Assembly (NCBI GenBank): GCA_945872325.1
Contig: CAMBZY010000130.1
Location: forward strand, 1-8,098
Direction of reading: 5' to 3'
Length of the DNA: 8,098 nt
Source of the DNA: Candidatus Kuenenia stuttgartensis
Lineage (GTDB): Bacteria; Planctomycetota; Planctomycetia; Isosphaerales; Isosphaeraceae
The stretch's first letter is position 1. The number at the start of each line of letters is the position of its first letter. Position numbers and translations under genes: made by a program. Below the pieces are notes generated by a model, which searched no databases, had not been told where the DNA came from, and saw only the letters and a program-made list of their open reading frames with translations. Positions 1-5,757 of the stretch are shown here, piece by piece.

Positions 1-31
1 TCTGGGCGAGGTGGGAAAGTCGTGGGGTCAT
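1..31 (-). CDS. Possible 5' end of a gene running off the left edge
   Basis: On the minus strand an ATG at 31-29 opens a frame reading MTPRLSHLAQ that is still open at the window edge. It lies 67 bases downstream of the stop of the 247-residue gene, in the same direction, so it could be the next gene of that transcript. No Shine-Dalgarno-like sequence precedes it, and ten codons are too few to identify a family or to rule out chance. Confidence 0.22.
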   Translation of the reverse strand, partial: MTPRLSHLAQ

Positions 32-98
32 GATTGGTTGGGGCTTTGTAGGAGATGGGTTGGAGAGTTCAGCAAAATACGAGATTGTCAGAGGGCGA

Positions 99-842
99 TC
101 ACTTTTTGGAGATCGCTTCTGCCAGTGGTCTGATGATTTGAGGAATGACTTTGAGATCAACGAACCGCTCGCCGATCGTGCTCATTTGGTCCAGTGCTTC
201 CACAAAATTCCGGTCCTGAGGCGTCCAATATTGACGGACGGTGAAGAAGACGGAGAACTGGTTTTCATCGAACCGGCCGCTGGTAATCTGGGGAACGGTC
301 GTGCGGGTCTCGATCGCCAGACGGCACTGAATGTTGCAGGCATCGTCGACTGCGAACGTGATGTTTGGCTCGAAATTGATGATACGCGTTTCAGGCCCGT
401 CCAGAAGTCGCTCGAAACAGGCAGGTGCCAAAGCACGGGCTACCACTTCGTCGTGATTGCCTTCATAAGTCATGTCAAAACCATACATCAAGTCAATGGC
501 TTTTACGTTCAAAGTGCTTATGGAAAGAGCTGTTGGAGCAAAATCAAGAACCTTGCAGTGAAGGCTGTAGGCTTCCTCAAGACTTGCGGGATTCGTGTGA
601 CCTGAGGCGACCCGATTCTTCTCGACTGTCAGCCAGCGATATCCTTCTGCATCCTTGTCTTCCTCAAAAACGCGAATCCATTCCGGAGTGTCCTGGGCCT
701 CAAACTTCTGCAGCTTTGGATAGACGCGGTGAAACATCTCAAAGTAGTGGAAAACAGACTCGTTCGAACAGCCTATCTCCAGCTCGGTATTGATGTTCAG
801 GTTGACATGAAAGTCATCGACCGCTTCGTTGAACCACGACAT
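99..842 (-). CDS. Hypothetical protein, 247 residues
   Basis: I do not recognise this protein. It is acidic and looks soluble: no signal peptide, no membrane segment and no P-loop or metal-binding motif. An aromatic N-terminal stretch (VFHYFEMFHRVYP, about residues 30-42) is followed by mixed alpha/beta sequence. The C-terminal 40 residues, from about VRQYW at 203 to the KK end, look helical. The overall pattern (beta-rich middle, helical tail after an F-x-V-R-Q-Y-W strand) weakly recalls the sporadic TIGR04255 family, but I would not assign it. The start at 842 is the only good ATG near the frame's 5' end. It is preceded by an A-rich leader with GGAG about 14 bases upstream and GAG close to the start. 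A promoter-like sequence lies about 70 bases upstream, so the gene may be transcribed separately from the SecA-like gene. The frame is long and has no competing conserved ORF, so coding status is secure even though function is not. Confidence 0.85.
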   Translation of the reverse strand: MSWFNEAVDDFHVNLNINTELEIGCSNESVFHYFEMFHRVYPKLQKFEAQDTPEWIRVFEEDKDAEGYRWLTVEKNRVASGHTNPASLEEAYSLHCKVLDFAPTALSISTLNVKAIDLMYGFDMTYEGNHDEVVARALAPACFERLLDGPETRIINFEPNITFAVDDACNIQCRLAIETRTTVPQITSGRFDENQFSVFFTVRQYWTPQDRNFVEALDQMSTIGERFVDLKVIPQIIRPLAEAISKK

Positions 843-914
843 GGACTCTTTTTTTTCTCCATCCAGAGGCTAAACCTGCACAGCTCGTACCGATTTGGAA
901 CACTGTTAATGCCC

Positions 915-944
915 AATATACACAATCGGTCAGCGGTTCGCCAA
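915..944 (-). promoter_or_regulatory. Candidate sigma-70-type promoter for the 247-residue gene
   Basis: Read on the minus strand, TTGGCG (944-939, 4 of 6 matches to TTGACA) is followed after 18 bases by TATATT (920-915, 5 of 6 matches to TATAAT). A start site near 908 would give a leader of about 66 bases before the ATG at 842. The match was found by eye, and planctomycete promoter rules are poorly defined. Confidence 0.35.
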
Positions 945-957
945 ACTTGGCTTCTTA

Positions 958-978
958 AAGTTTCACAAAATGAAACTT
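958..978. repeat. Perfect 8-bp inverted repeat, operator-like or hairpin
   Basis: AAGTTTCA (958-965), a 5-base gap CAAAA, then TGAAACTT (971-978). The arms are exact reverse complements. The site lies 14 bases upstream of the candidate -35 box of the 247-residue gene, centred near -60 from its predicted start site, where an activator could bind. It could instead form an AU-rich hairpin at the end of the SecA-like transcript, but no run of T follows it on either strand, so it is not a typical intrinsic terminator. Confidence 0.4.
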
Positions 979-1052
979 CAGCTTATGCCTGCATGTGAGA
1001 AATTTCCAATCAACAAACCTCTGAGTCCGTTTAACAACAGCTACCAGACTGA

Positions 1053-1070
1053 TGGATTGGACGGAATCCA
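1053..1070 (-). repeat. Small hairpin carrying a 9-base direct repeat
   Basis: TGGATT (1053-1058) and AATCCA (1065-1070) are exact reverse complements around a 6-base loop. TGGATTGGA at 1053-1061 recurs exactly at 1092-1100 inside the next hairpin, and both copies are followed by a TCCAG-like segment. The two hairpins therefore look like a diverged tandem duplication. Both would lie in the 3' untranslated part of the SecA-like mRNA. Confidence 0.35.
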
Positions 1071-1076
1071 GGCAAG

Positions 1077-1119
1077 CAGATGGTACTTTACTGGATTGGA
1101 TGTCCAGAGGTACCACCTG
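1077..1119 (-). other. Long stem-loop in the 3' UTR of the SecA-like gene
   Basis: It begins 33 bases after the SecA-like stop codon. As minus-strand RNA, CAGGUGGUAC (1119-1110) pairs with GUACCAUCUG (1086-1077): ten continuous pairs, one of them G-U. A small internal loop (CU opposite UAAA) follows, then CUGGA/UCCAG with a 7-base loop. In plus-strand RNA the G-U position becomes a C-A mismatch, so the fold favours the minus-strand transcript. No T-run follows in that direction, so it is more likely an mRNA-end stabiliser, a processing site or a degenerate terminator than a classic intrinsic terminator. Confidence 0.45.
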
Positions 1120-1152
1120 TTTTCGTTAAGACATTTAAACACGCTTCAGAGA

Positions 1153-3102
1153 TCAACCAAGCACGGGATTCAGGCCCATGCCTTTTCGCATCTCAGCACG
1201 TTGTTTTTCATAGTGCATGAGCAGCATTCTGTCCTTGTAATGCTGGCGTTCTTTCTTGTACTGGGCACGGATCATGAGACGCCGGAAGATGCCGGAAGTC
1301 AGCTCTCCACGGCCTTCATGTCGATCCCTGATTTTATCTGCCTTTTTCTCGGTATAGGCATCGAGAATTTCATCTTCAAGGCAAATAAAGAACTGGGCCC
1401 AGCCTGGGTCGCCTTGACGGGCGCATCGGCCAGCCAATTGGCGGTCAATCCGGCGGCTTTCGTGGCGTTCAGTTCCGATCACATGCAGGCCACCGTTATC
1501 AGCCACCCCACCACCCAATTTAATGTCCGTTCCCCGGCCTGCCATATTGGTCGCCACTGTGACTTTGCCCCTTTGGCCAGCCTGAGCGACGATCTGGGCT
1601 TCGATGGCGTGGTTTTTTGCATTCAAAACCTGGTGGTCGATATCGCGTTCACGCAGCAATTGGCTCAGCAGTTCTGACTTCGCAATCGAACGTGTACCGA
1701 CCAGAACGGCTCCACCGTATTTATTGATTTCCACAATCTTGTTCGCAACAGCTTCGAATTTTTCGAGCTCTGTCGAGAAAACGCGGTCATCTTCCCAGGC
1801 TCGCTTGCTCGGCTTGTTTGTGGGAACCCGAAAGACGCCGATCTTGTAGATCTTGCTCAGCTCGCGTGAGTCCTGCCAGGCGGTACCTGTCATTCCACAC
1901 AACTTTTTGTAACGCAGGAAGAAGTCCTGAACGGTCACCCGTGCAGCACTATAGGTGTCGCCTTTGAATTCGAGCTTTTCCTTGGCTTGAACGGCTCCGT
2001 GGAGACCGTCCTGCCATTGTCGGCCCGGCATGACCCGGCCAGTGCTTTCATCGACGATCACCACTTCGCCGTCCATCACGACGTAATCGCGGTCGCGGAG
2101 AAATCCGATATTGGCCCTAAGTGCACGCTCTACATATTCATAGAGAGTGTCCACCGTAATCGCTGAGAAAGCGGAATGGTTGGCTCTCATCTGAACAGCA
2201 CGTCGGCCCAGGCCTGTCAGTTCCGCCTTTTTCTCTTCAAGCTTCCACTTGAAGTGCTTTTCGCGGACGAGGGTTAGGGAAATCTCGTCAGCACCGAAAT
2301 AGGCTGCACTTTCGTCGTGGTCAGGGTTCGACTCCACACCGATGATCAATGGGGTTCTGGCTTCGTCGATCAGCACGCTATCCGCTTCATCGACAATCGC
2401 GCAGAAGTGTCCCCTCTGAACTGGCTGGGACCCTTCAGACGTATCCTTCCCAAGAAACGCCTGCTCGAAGTTCTTCCGGAACATCTCTCCGCCATTACTC
2501 AGACGCTTGAGTTCATCGCGCAGGAAGTCGAAACCGAACTCTTTGGAAGTGCCGTATGTGATATCGCAAAGATAGGCTGCCCGACGATCTCCGTCGGACA
2601 TGTCGGTGATGATACAGCCGACAGTCATACCGAGCATCTTATAGACTTTGCTCATTTCGTCGGCATCGCGCTTGGCCAGATAATCGTTCACTGTGACAAG
2701 GTGTACACCCTTGCCTGGCAGAGCGTTAAGATATGTTGGGAGGGTCGCTACCAGAGTCTTACCCTCGCCTGTCTCCATCTCGGCAATATTTGTGTAATGG
2801 ATTGCCGCACCGCCCACAAGCTGAACATCGTAATGTCGCTGGCCCAGCACTCGCTTGGCAGCTTCTCGAACAAGGGCGAACGCCTCAGGGACCATCTTAT
2901 TGATGTTGTCGCCCTGCCGGGCCTTCATCCGGAGGACTTTACTTTTCTCTAAAAGCTGTTTGTCGGTGAATTTAGAATATTCTGGCTCAAGCGCGTTCAC
3001 TTGCTCTGCAATGATCGCATATTTTCCAAACCGGCTTCGGTAAGAGCCTATGGCAATTTGGTTGACCTGATTGATCCACTTGGTTCCAAGGCGGTTGGAC
3101 AT
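1153..3102 (-). CDS. secA: SecA-family preprotein translocase ATPase, short form lacking C-terminal domains
   Basis: This is a DEAD-like motor of the SecA family, which drives preproteins through SecYEG by ATP hydrolysis. Visible motifs are Walker A TGEGKT (111-116), Walker B VDEADSVLIDEARTPLIIG (237-255), the cross-linking-domain end DYVVMDGEVVIVDE (339-352), GMTGTA (403-408), NMAGRGTDIKLGGG (519-532) and the arginine-finger motif QLAGRCARQGD (555-565). In that last motif the usual QLRGRSGRQGD arginines equivalent to R559 and R562 remain, but the preceding R is A557. About 20 extra residues (roughly 200-230) sit before Walker B. The protein stops at 649 within the first part of the scaffold helix, so the two-helix finger, helical wing and zinc-binding tail of about 840-900-residue housekeeping SecA are absent. 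It is probably a SecA2-like paralogue, with the housekeeping gene elsewhere. The start at 3102 is supported by AGAGGA nine bases upstream. The gene symbol denotes the family only. Confidence 0.92.
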   Translation of the reverse strand: MSNRLGTKWINQVNQIAIGSYRSRFGKYAIIAEQVNALEPEYSKFTDKQLLEKSKVLRMKARQGDNINKMVPEAFALVREAAKRVLGQRHYDVQLVGGAAIHYTNIAEMETGEGKTLVATLPTYLNALPGKGVHLVTVNDYLAKRDADEMSKVYKMLGMTVGCIITDMSDGDRRAAYLCDITYGTSKEFGFDFLRDELKRLSNGGEMFRKNFEQAFLGKDTSEGSQPVQRGHFCAIVDEADSVLIDEARTPLIIGVESNPDHDESAAYFGADEISLTLVREKHFKWKLEEKKAELTGLGRRAVQMRANHSAFSAITVDTLYEYVERALRANIGFLRDRDYVVMDGEVVIVDESTGRVMPGRQWQDGLHGAVQAKEKLEFKGDTYSAARVTVQDFFLRYKKLCGMTGTAWQDSRELSKIYKIGVFRVPTNKPSKRAWEDDRVFSTELEKFEAVANKIVEINKYGGAVLVGTRSIAKSELLSQLLRERDIDHQVLNAKNHAIEAQIVAQAGQRGKVTVATNMAGRGTDIKLGGGVADNGGLHVIGTERHESRRIDRQLAGRCARQGDPGWAQFFICLEDEILDAYTEKKADKIRDRHEGRGELTSGIFRRLMIRAQYKKERQHYKDRMLLMHYEKQRAEMRKGMGLNPVLG

Positions 3103-3111
3103 GGCGAACTA

Positions 3112-3117
3112 TCCTCT
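3112..3117 (-). promoter_or_regulatory. Ribosome binding site of the SecA-like gene
   Basis: Minus-strand AGAGGA, with a 9-base spacer to the ATG at 3102. It supports this start codon and a 649-residue product. Confidence 0.6.
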
Positions 3118-3195
3118 GTTTCAGATCCGAAAGTCGGGACCGTTCCGAGTTCTTTTTGTTCAGCGATTTCGCGATTTTGCGTATGCTGATACCGA

Positions 3196-3224
3196 TTAAC
3201 ATGGTAAGGACAGGAACGGGTCAA
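3196..3224 (-). promoter_or_regulatory. Weak candidate promoter for the SecA-like gene
   Basis: Minus-strand TTGACC (3224-3219, 5 of 6 to TTGACA), a 17-base spacer, then TGTTAA (3201-3196, 3 of 6 to TATAAT). It would start transcription near 3189 with a leader of about 87 bases. The -10 match is poor. The 172-base gap, with no clear terminator after the upstream operon, leaves read-through possible. Confidence 0.25.
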
Positions 3225-3274
3225 AAGTTCCCGAAAAAAAGTTGAAGAAATAACACGATCACGCCAGAAGCAAA

Positions 3275-3466
3275 TTACCAGGCGTTAATCACCATCAAAA
3301 CAGCTGTGACAAGAAACAGGATCCCAAAGATCGTAAAAGCCAGTCGGACTGCATTGATGATGATCGATTTCGTCTCTTCGAACCGGGTCGCGGCATAAAC
3401 CGAGCTGATTGCCGGTACCAAGGCTGCGAGAAAAACGTACTGGTTCCAGGTGGTCGGGTCCATCAT
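3275..3466 (-). CDS. Small two-helix membrane protein, 63 residues
   Basis: No recognised family. The sequence has a short polar N-terminus, a hydrophobic segment at about 9-27 (VFLAALVPAISSVYAAT), a charged turn RFEETKS (28-34) and a second segment at about 39-61 (LAFTIFGILFLVTAVLMVI), ending in NAW. This predicts a hairpin with both ends on the same side of the membrane. Its ATG (3466-3464) overlaps the TGA (3465-3463) of the DUF6677-like gene as ATGA. A strong AGGAG lies 7 bases upstream, inside the preceding gene. This points to translational coupling and probably a shared complex or role. A second ATG follows immediately and would shorten it by one residue. Coding status is well supported by the overlap, the ribosome binding site and the clean two-helix pattern. 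Confidence 0.8.
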   Translation of the reverse strand: MMDPTTWNQYVFLAALVPAISSVYAATRFEETKSIIINAVRLAFTIFGILFLVTAVLMVINAW

Positions 3467-4002
3467 CTTCCATCTCCTGATAAAGAATCAGGCGTTTCAG
3501 GCGATTCTTCCTGGCTGCGGTACCGGATCGGGCCGCCGTAAGCATCCATGATCGCGAGCAGATTCAAGAGGCCAGCCACAGCGGTGTAAACAGTTCCGAT
3601 CTCGACCAGTCGGCCAATTTTCGGATAAAGACCATTGACCACATCCTGAGGTGGGGCAGCCATCCATCCGCCCAGAATAGGAGGCTTCCCAAAGTAGCTC
3701 AACAGTCCCTGAAACATTCCCGGGAATGTGAATCCGCCAACAAAGGACTGGAAGATAAAGCTCAGGCGAAAGTTCTCTGAATCTCTCAATGGGCTAACCC
3801 ATGTCCAGTAAACAACCTGTGAATTGCCAACCCACATTCCGACAACGTACAGGCCGATCACACTGGCCCCAAAAACGACGGCTTTGAACTTTCTGCCCTG
3901 ATACCAATGGCCAAGACCAGGCAACAGCCACGTCAAAATCGCAGCAAGTGCCGGGTCTTTTAACAGAACTGGTTCGTCGGATGGATCAATGGGATCGTTC
4001 AT
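3463..4002 (-). CDS. DUF6677-like integral membrane protein, 179 residues
   Basis: This is a predicted polytopic inner-membrane protein of unknown function. After a polar N-terminus (MNDPIDPSDEP) comes LAAILTWLLPGLGHWYQGRKFKA (19-41). This P-G-L-G-x-x-Y-x-G pattern followed by basic residues resembles the first helix of TM2-type and planctomycete DUF6677 proteins. Further hydrophobic segments lie at about 42-59, 82-103 and 132-153 (VEIGTVYTAVAGLLNLLAIMDAYGG), with a hydrophilic acidic tail. The frame is open upstream to an ATG at 4128, but that start would overlap the ATPase gene by 65 bases and add a polar, unconserved-looking leader. I therefore choose 4002, which leaves a 61-base gap. No strong Shine-Dalgarno is visible there. 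The gene is flanked by the P-loop ATPase upstream and, with a 4-base overlap, the two-helix protein downstream, suggesting one operon. The family name is from memory of the motif, not a search. Confidence 0.85.
   Translation of the reverse strand: MNDPIDPSDEPVLLKDPALAAILTWLLPGLGHWYQGRKFKAVVFGASVIGLYVVGMWVGNSQVVYWTWVSPLRDSENFRLSFIFQSFVGGFTFPGMFQGLLSYFGKPPILGGWMAAPPQDVVNGLYPKIGRLVEIGTVYTAVAGLLNLLAIMDAYGGPIRYRSQEESPETPDSLSGDGR
3474..3478 (-). promoter_or_regulatory. Internal ribosome binding site for the 63-residue protein
   Basis: Minus-strand AGGAG lies 7 bases before the ATG at 3466, within the last codons of the DUF6677-like gene. It decides the start of the small gene and supports coupled re-initiation at the ATGA overlap. 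Confidence 0.65.
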
Positions 4003-4063
4003 AGGATCTGAATGTAACGGGTTCCCGATATTTTCACAAGATCGAGCCGCTTGCGAATGATGC

Positions 4064-4900
4064 TTATTTCGTGCCCTGCGTGCGAATACTGAACTCGAAT
4101 GGTGTTGGCTTCGACAGTCCAAATCCACGTAAATCCCATGCTCTCATCACTTTCCCCATGAAATCGTCAGGGATCATCGAGGAATGAGAGACGCGCATCG
4201 CTCTCGAAATCGATTCCGCCAATTCCATCGCCAATCGACCTTGCCCCAATGTCGATGACCAGATTTGCTCAATCACTTCCTCTGTCCAAGTCTGCTCCGG
4301 CCACCGTTGCCTCAAAATCTGAGCCAGTTCATCATTCGACCAAGGCGCTAACACAAGCCCTTCACTCAATGAGCTTTGGAAGGCCTTACGCTGTAAGTGG
4401 ATCCGGTGCGTTTCCAGCAGTTCCGGCTGATCAAATTTTGGCATCCGGGCCGACTCCACCACCAGAACCACTCGGTAGCCCTCGTTTTTCATAGATCTTA
4501 AAGCCAGTCCCAACCAGTGGCTCAGTGCGTCGCTCGAGAATTTGACCTCTGGACGGTCTGCATATAGTTGAGCCTGATTGGCCCATTGGCGAACGACCGA
4601 AAACGAATCCGTGGTTTGTTCGTTCGTGATCTGGGCATAAATAACGCGGATTCTGTTGCGTCGATGCCGATTCGTAAACTCTTTCAACCAAAGCGTTTTC
4701 CCAACACCAGTGTCGCCTTTGATCGTAAACGGTTGAACGGTGTTATGGCCATGAAACCAATCCTCGGCTGCGTCTTTTAAAATTTTATGGCACGGCAGGT
4801 CAATCCACTTCTCATCACCTGAATTGGCTTCATAGGAGATGGCAAAAGTCGGGAATTGTGCGTAAGATGGCGATCGCATCGAAATATCCCAACCATCCAT
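4064..4900 (-). CDS. P-loop ATPase, AAA/ExeA-like (AAA_22 type), 278 residues
   Basis: This is an ATP-binding protein of unknown role, probably cytoplasmic. Walker A is GDTGVGKT (62-69, lysine 68), preceded by a helix ending EDWFHG and a strand FTIKG. The second hydrophobic strand YRVVLVVESA (142-151) sits where Walker B should be. The usual D-E is replaced by E-S, so the metal-binding acid is a glutamate and the catalytic glutamate seems absent. A strand LVLAPWSNDELAQIL (182-196), then a helical lid with STLGQGRLAMELAESISRA (216-234), matches the lid of AAA_22/ExeA-type ATPases. No DNA-binding or membrane segment is visible. The ATG at 4900 is the first after an in-frame stop, and ATG at 4879 is an alternative; neither has a good ribosome binding site. 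It is first in a likely operon with two membrane proteins, and might power or regulate them. It is divergent from rsmE. Confidence 0.86.
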   Translation of the reverse strand: MDGWDISMRSPSYAQFPTFAISYEANSGDEKWIDLPCHKILKDAAEDWFHGHNTVQPFTIKGDTGVGKTLWLKEFTNRHRRNRIRVIYAQITNEQTTDSFSVVRQWANQAQLYADRPEVKFSSDALSHWLGLALRSMKNEGYRVVLVVESARMPKFDQPELLETHRIHLQRKAFQSSLSEGLVLAPWSNDELAQILRQRWPEQTWTEEVIEQIWSSTLGQGRLAMELAESISRAMRVSHSSMIPDDFMGKVMRAWDLRGFGLSKPTPFEFSIRTQGTK

Positions 4901-4971
4901 TCCACGATTTGGCTGCCCATCGAATCCAAGAAATCTCTAAACGATTTTTTCGGTTGTAAGGGCAGAACAAC

Positions 4972-5000
4972 TTGGGACGAAATTTCCAGACGACCAGAAT
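4972..5000 (+). promoter_or_regulatory. Weak candidate promoter for rsmE with an overlapping inverted repeat
   Basis: TTGGGA (4972-4977, 4 of 6), a 17-base spacer, then CAGAAT (4995-5000, 4 of 6) would start transcription near 5007, giving a leader of only about 10 bases. CGAAATT (4978-4984) and AATTTCG (4998-5004) are inverted copies spanning the spacer and -10 box and could be an operator. Both elements are AT-rich and may be chance. Confidence 0.22.
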
Positions 5001-5016
5001 TTCGAATCGATCAACA

Positions 5017-5757
5017 ATGGAACGAGTTTTTGCCCCTGAAGGTCCGACCGATGGCCAGATCACGCTCGATCGCGATGAAGCTCATCACCTGACTCGTGTC
5101 AGACGCGTTGAGATCGGCAAGCCTGTCGTCGCTTTTGATGGACAAGGCCACGCCTGGTTTTGTCATCTGGCAGATTCGACCAAATCCACTGCAGTGCTCG
5201 AAGTACAGTCGGAAATCTCTATCAGCAAAGAGCTTGCAACTCCAGCGATCTGGATCGGTACCGCAACCCCCAAAGGTGACCGATTCGATTGGATTATCGA
5301 AAAAGCGACAGAACTGGGTGTCGCCCACCTCGTTCCTTTAAGGTGCGACAGATCCGTTGTCGATCCTCGTTCCACCAAACTCGACCGTTTGCGGCGGAGC
5401 GTAATCGAGGCCTGTAAACAGTGTGGTCGAAATGACTTGATGACGATCAACCAGCCTTTGAGCCTTGCGGAATTTCTGGCCTCACTCGTTCCAGGCGAAC
5501 TTGGTCTGATCGCTGATCAAGGTGGAACATTCATGACCAATCTCGTTCACTCAAGTCTAAATCCAGTTCAAATAAAGGTTTGCGTTGGTCCAGAAGGTGG
5601 CTGGACCAGCGATGAACGCCAGCTTGCCCAGTCGTATGGCTGGAAGCCGGTTGGACTTGGCCCCCATATTCTCAGGATCGAAACGGCCGTGGTGGCCGCA
5701 GCTTCGGCGATCCATTCCTGCGATTGGACAACGAACTTAAAAGGTGCCTCAGAATGA
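5017..5757 (+). CDS. rsmE: 16S rRNA (uracil(1498)-N3)-methyltransferase RsmE
   Basis: RsmE methylates N3 of U1498 of 16S rRNA in the assembled 30S subunit, using S-adenosylmethionine. The 246-residue length is normal for the family. An N-terminal PUA-like domain (1 to about 70) starts MERVFAPEG and contains DEAHHLTRVRRVEIG (20-34). The C-terminal SPOUT methyltransferase domain contains EKATELGV (95-102), EACKQCGR (131-138), GPEGGWTSDE (191-200) and LGPHILRIETA (214-224). The last two form the knotted SAM-binding site. The frame extends upstream to an ATG at 4972, but the family begins with M-x-R-V/F-F, so I choose 5017, although no Shine-Dalgarno precedes it. The stop overlaps the next start as ATGA, so the exporter gene is translationally coupled. 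No missing residue or frameshift is seen. Confidence 0.96.
   Translation: MERVFAPEGPTDGQITLDRDEAHHLTRVRRVEIGKPVVAFDGQGHAWFCHLADSTKSTAVLEVQSEISISKELATPAIWIGTATPKGDRFDWIIEKATELGVAHLVPLRCDRSVVDPRSTKLDRLRRSVIEACKQCGRNDLMTINQPLSLAEFLASLVPGELGLIADQGGTFMTNLVHSSLNPVQIKVCVGPEGGWTSDERQLAQSYGWKPVGLGPHILRIETAVVAAASAIHSCDWTTNLKGASE

Noticed and set aside
95..116. GCGATC...GATCGC 6-bp inverted repeat around the stop of the 247-residue gene, considered as a terminator
   Set aside because: The arms are short, the loop is 10 bases, it overlaps the stop codon, and no T-run follows on the minus strand.
30..605. Plus-strand 191-residue open frame opposite the hypothetical gene
   Set aside because: The minus-strand frame is longer, has a promoter-like upstream region and a more natural protein composition. 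The plus frame looks like its antisense shadow, though neither has a known family to settle it fully.
970..1677. Plus-strand 235-residue open frame
   Set aside because: It lies mostly opposite the SecA-like gene, whose motifs fix the true strand, and its translation has no protein-family features.
3211..3240. GGAAC...GTTCC inverted repeat next to A7/T7, considered as a terminator after the small membrane gene
   Set aside because: On the minus strand the T-run precedes the stem instead of following it, and on the plus strand the stem is followed by A.
3463..4128. Longer start (ATG at 4128) for the DUF6677-like protein
   Set aside because: It would overlap the ATPase gene by 65 bases and add a polar, cysteine- and histidine-rich leader before the natural MNDP start.
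4972..5016. Upstream ATG for RsmE
   Set aside because: The family starts with M-x-R-V-F, which matches the ATG at 5017. The extra 15 residues look like translated leader.
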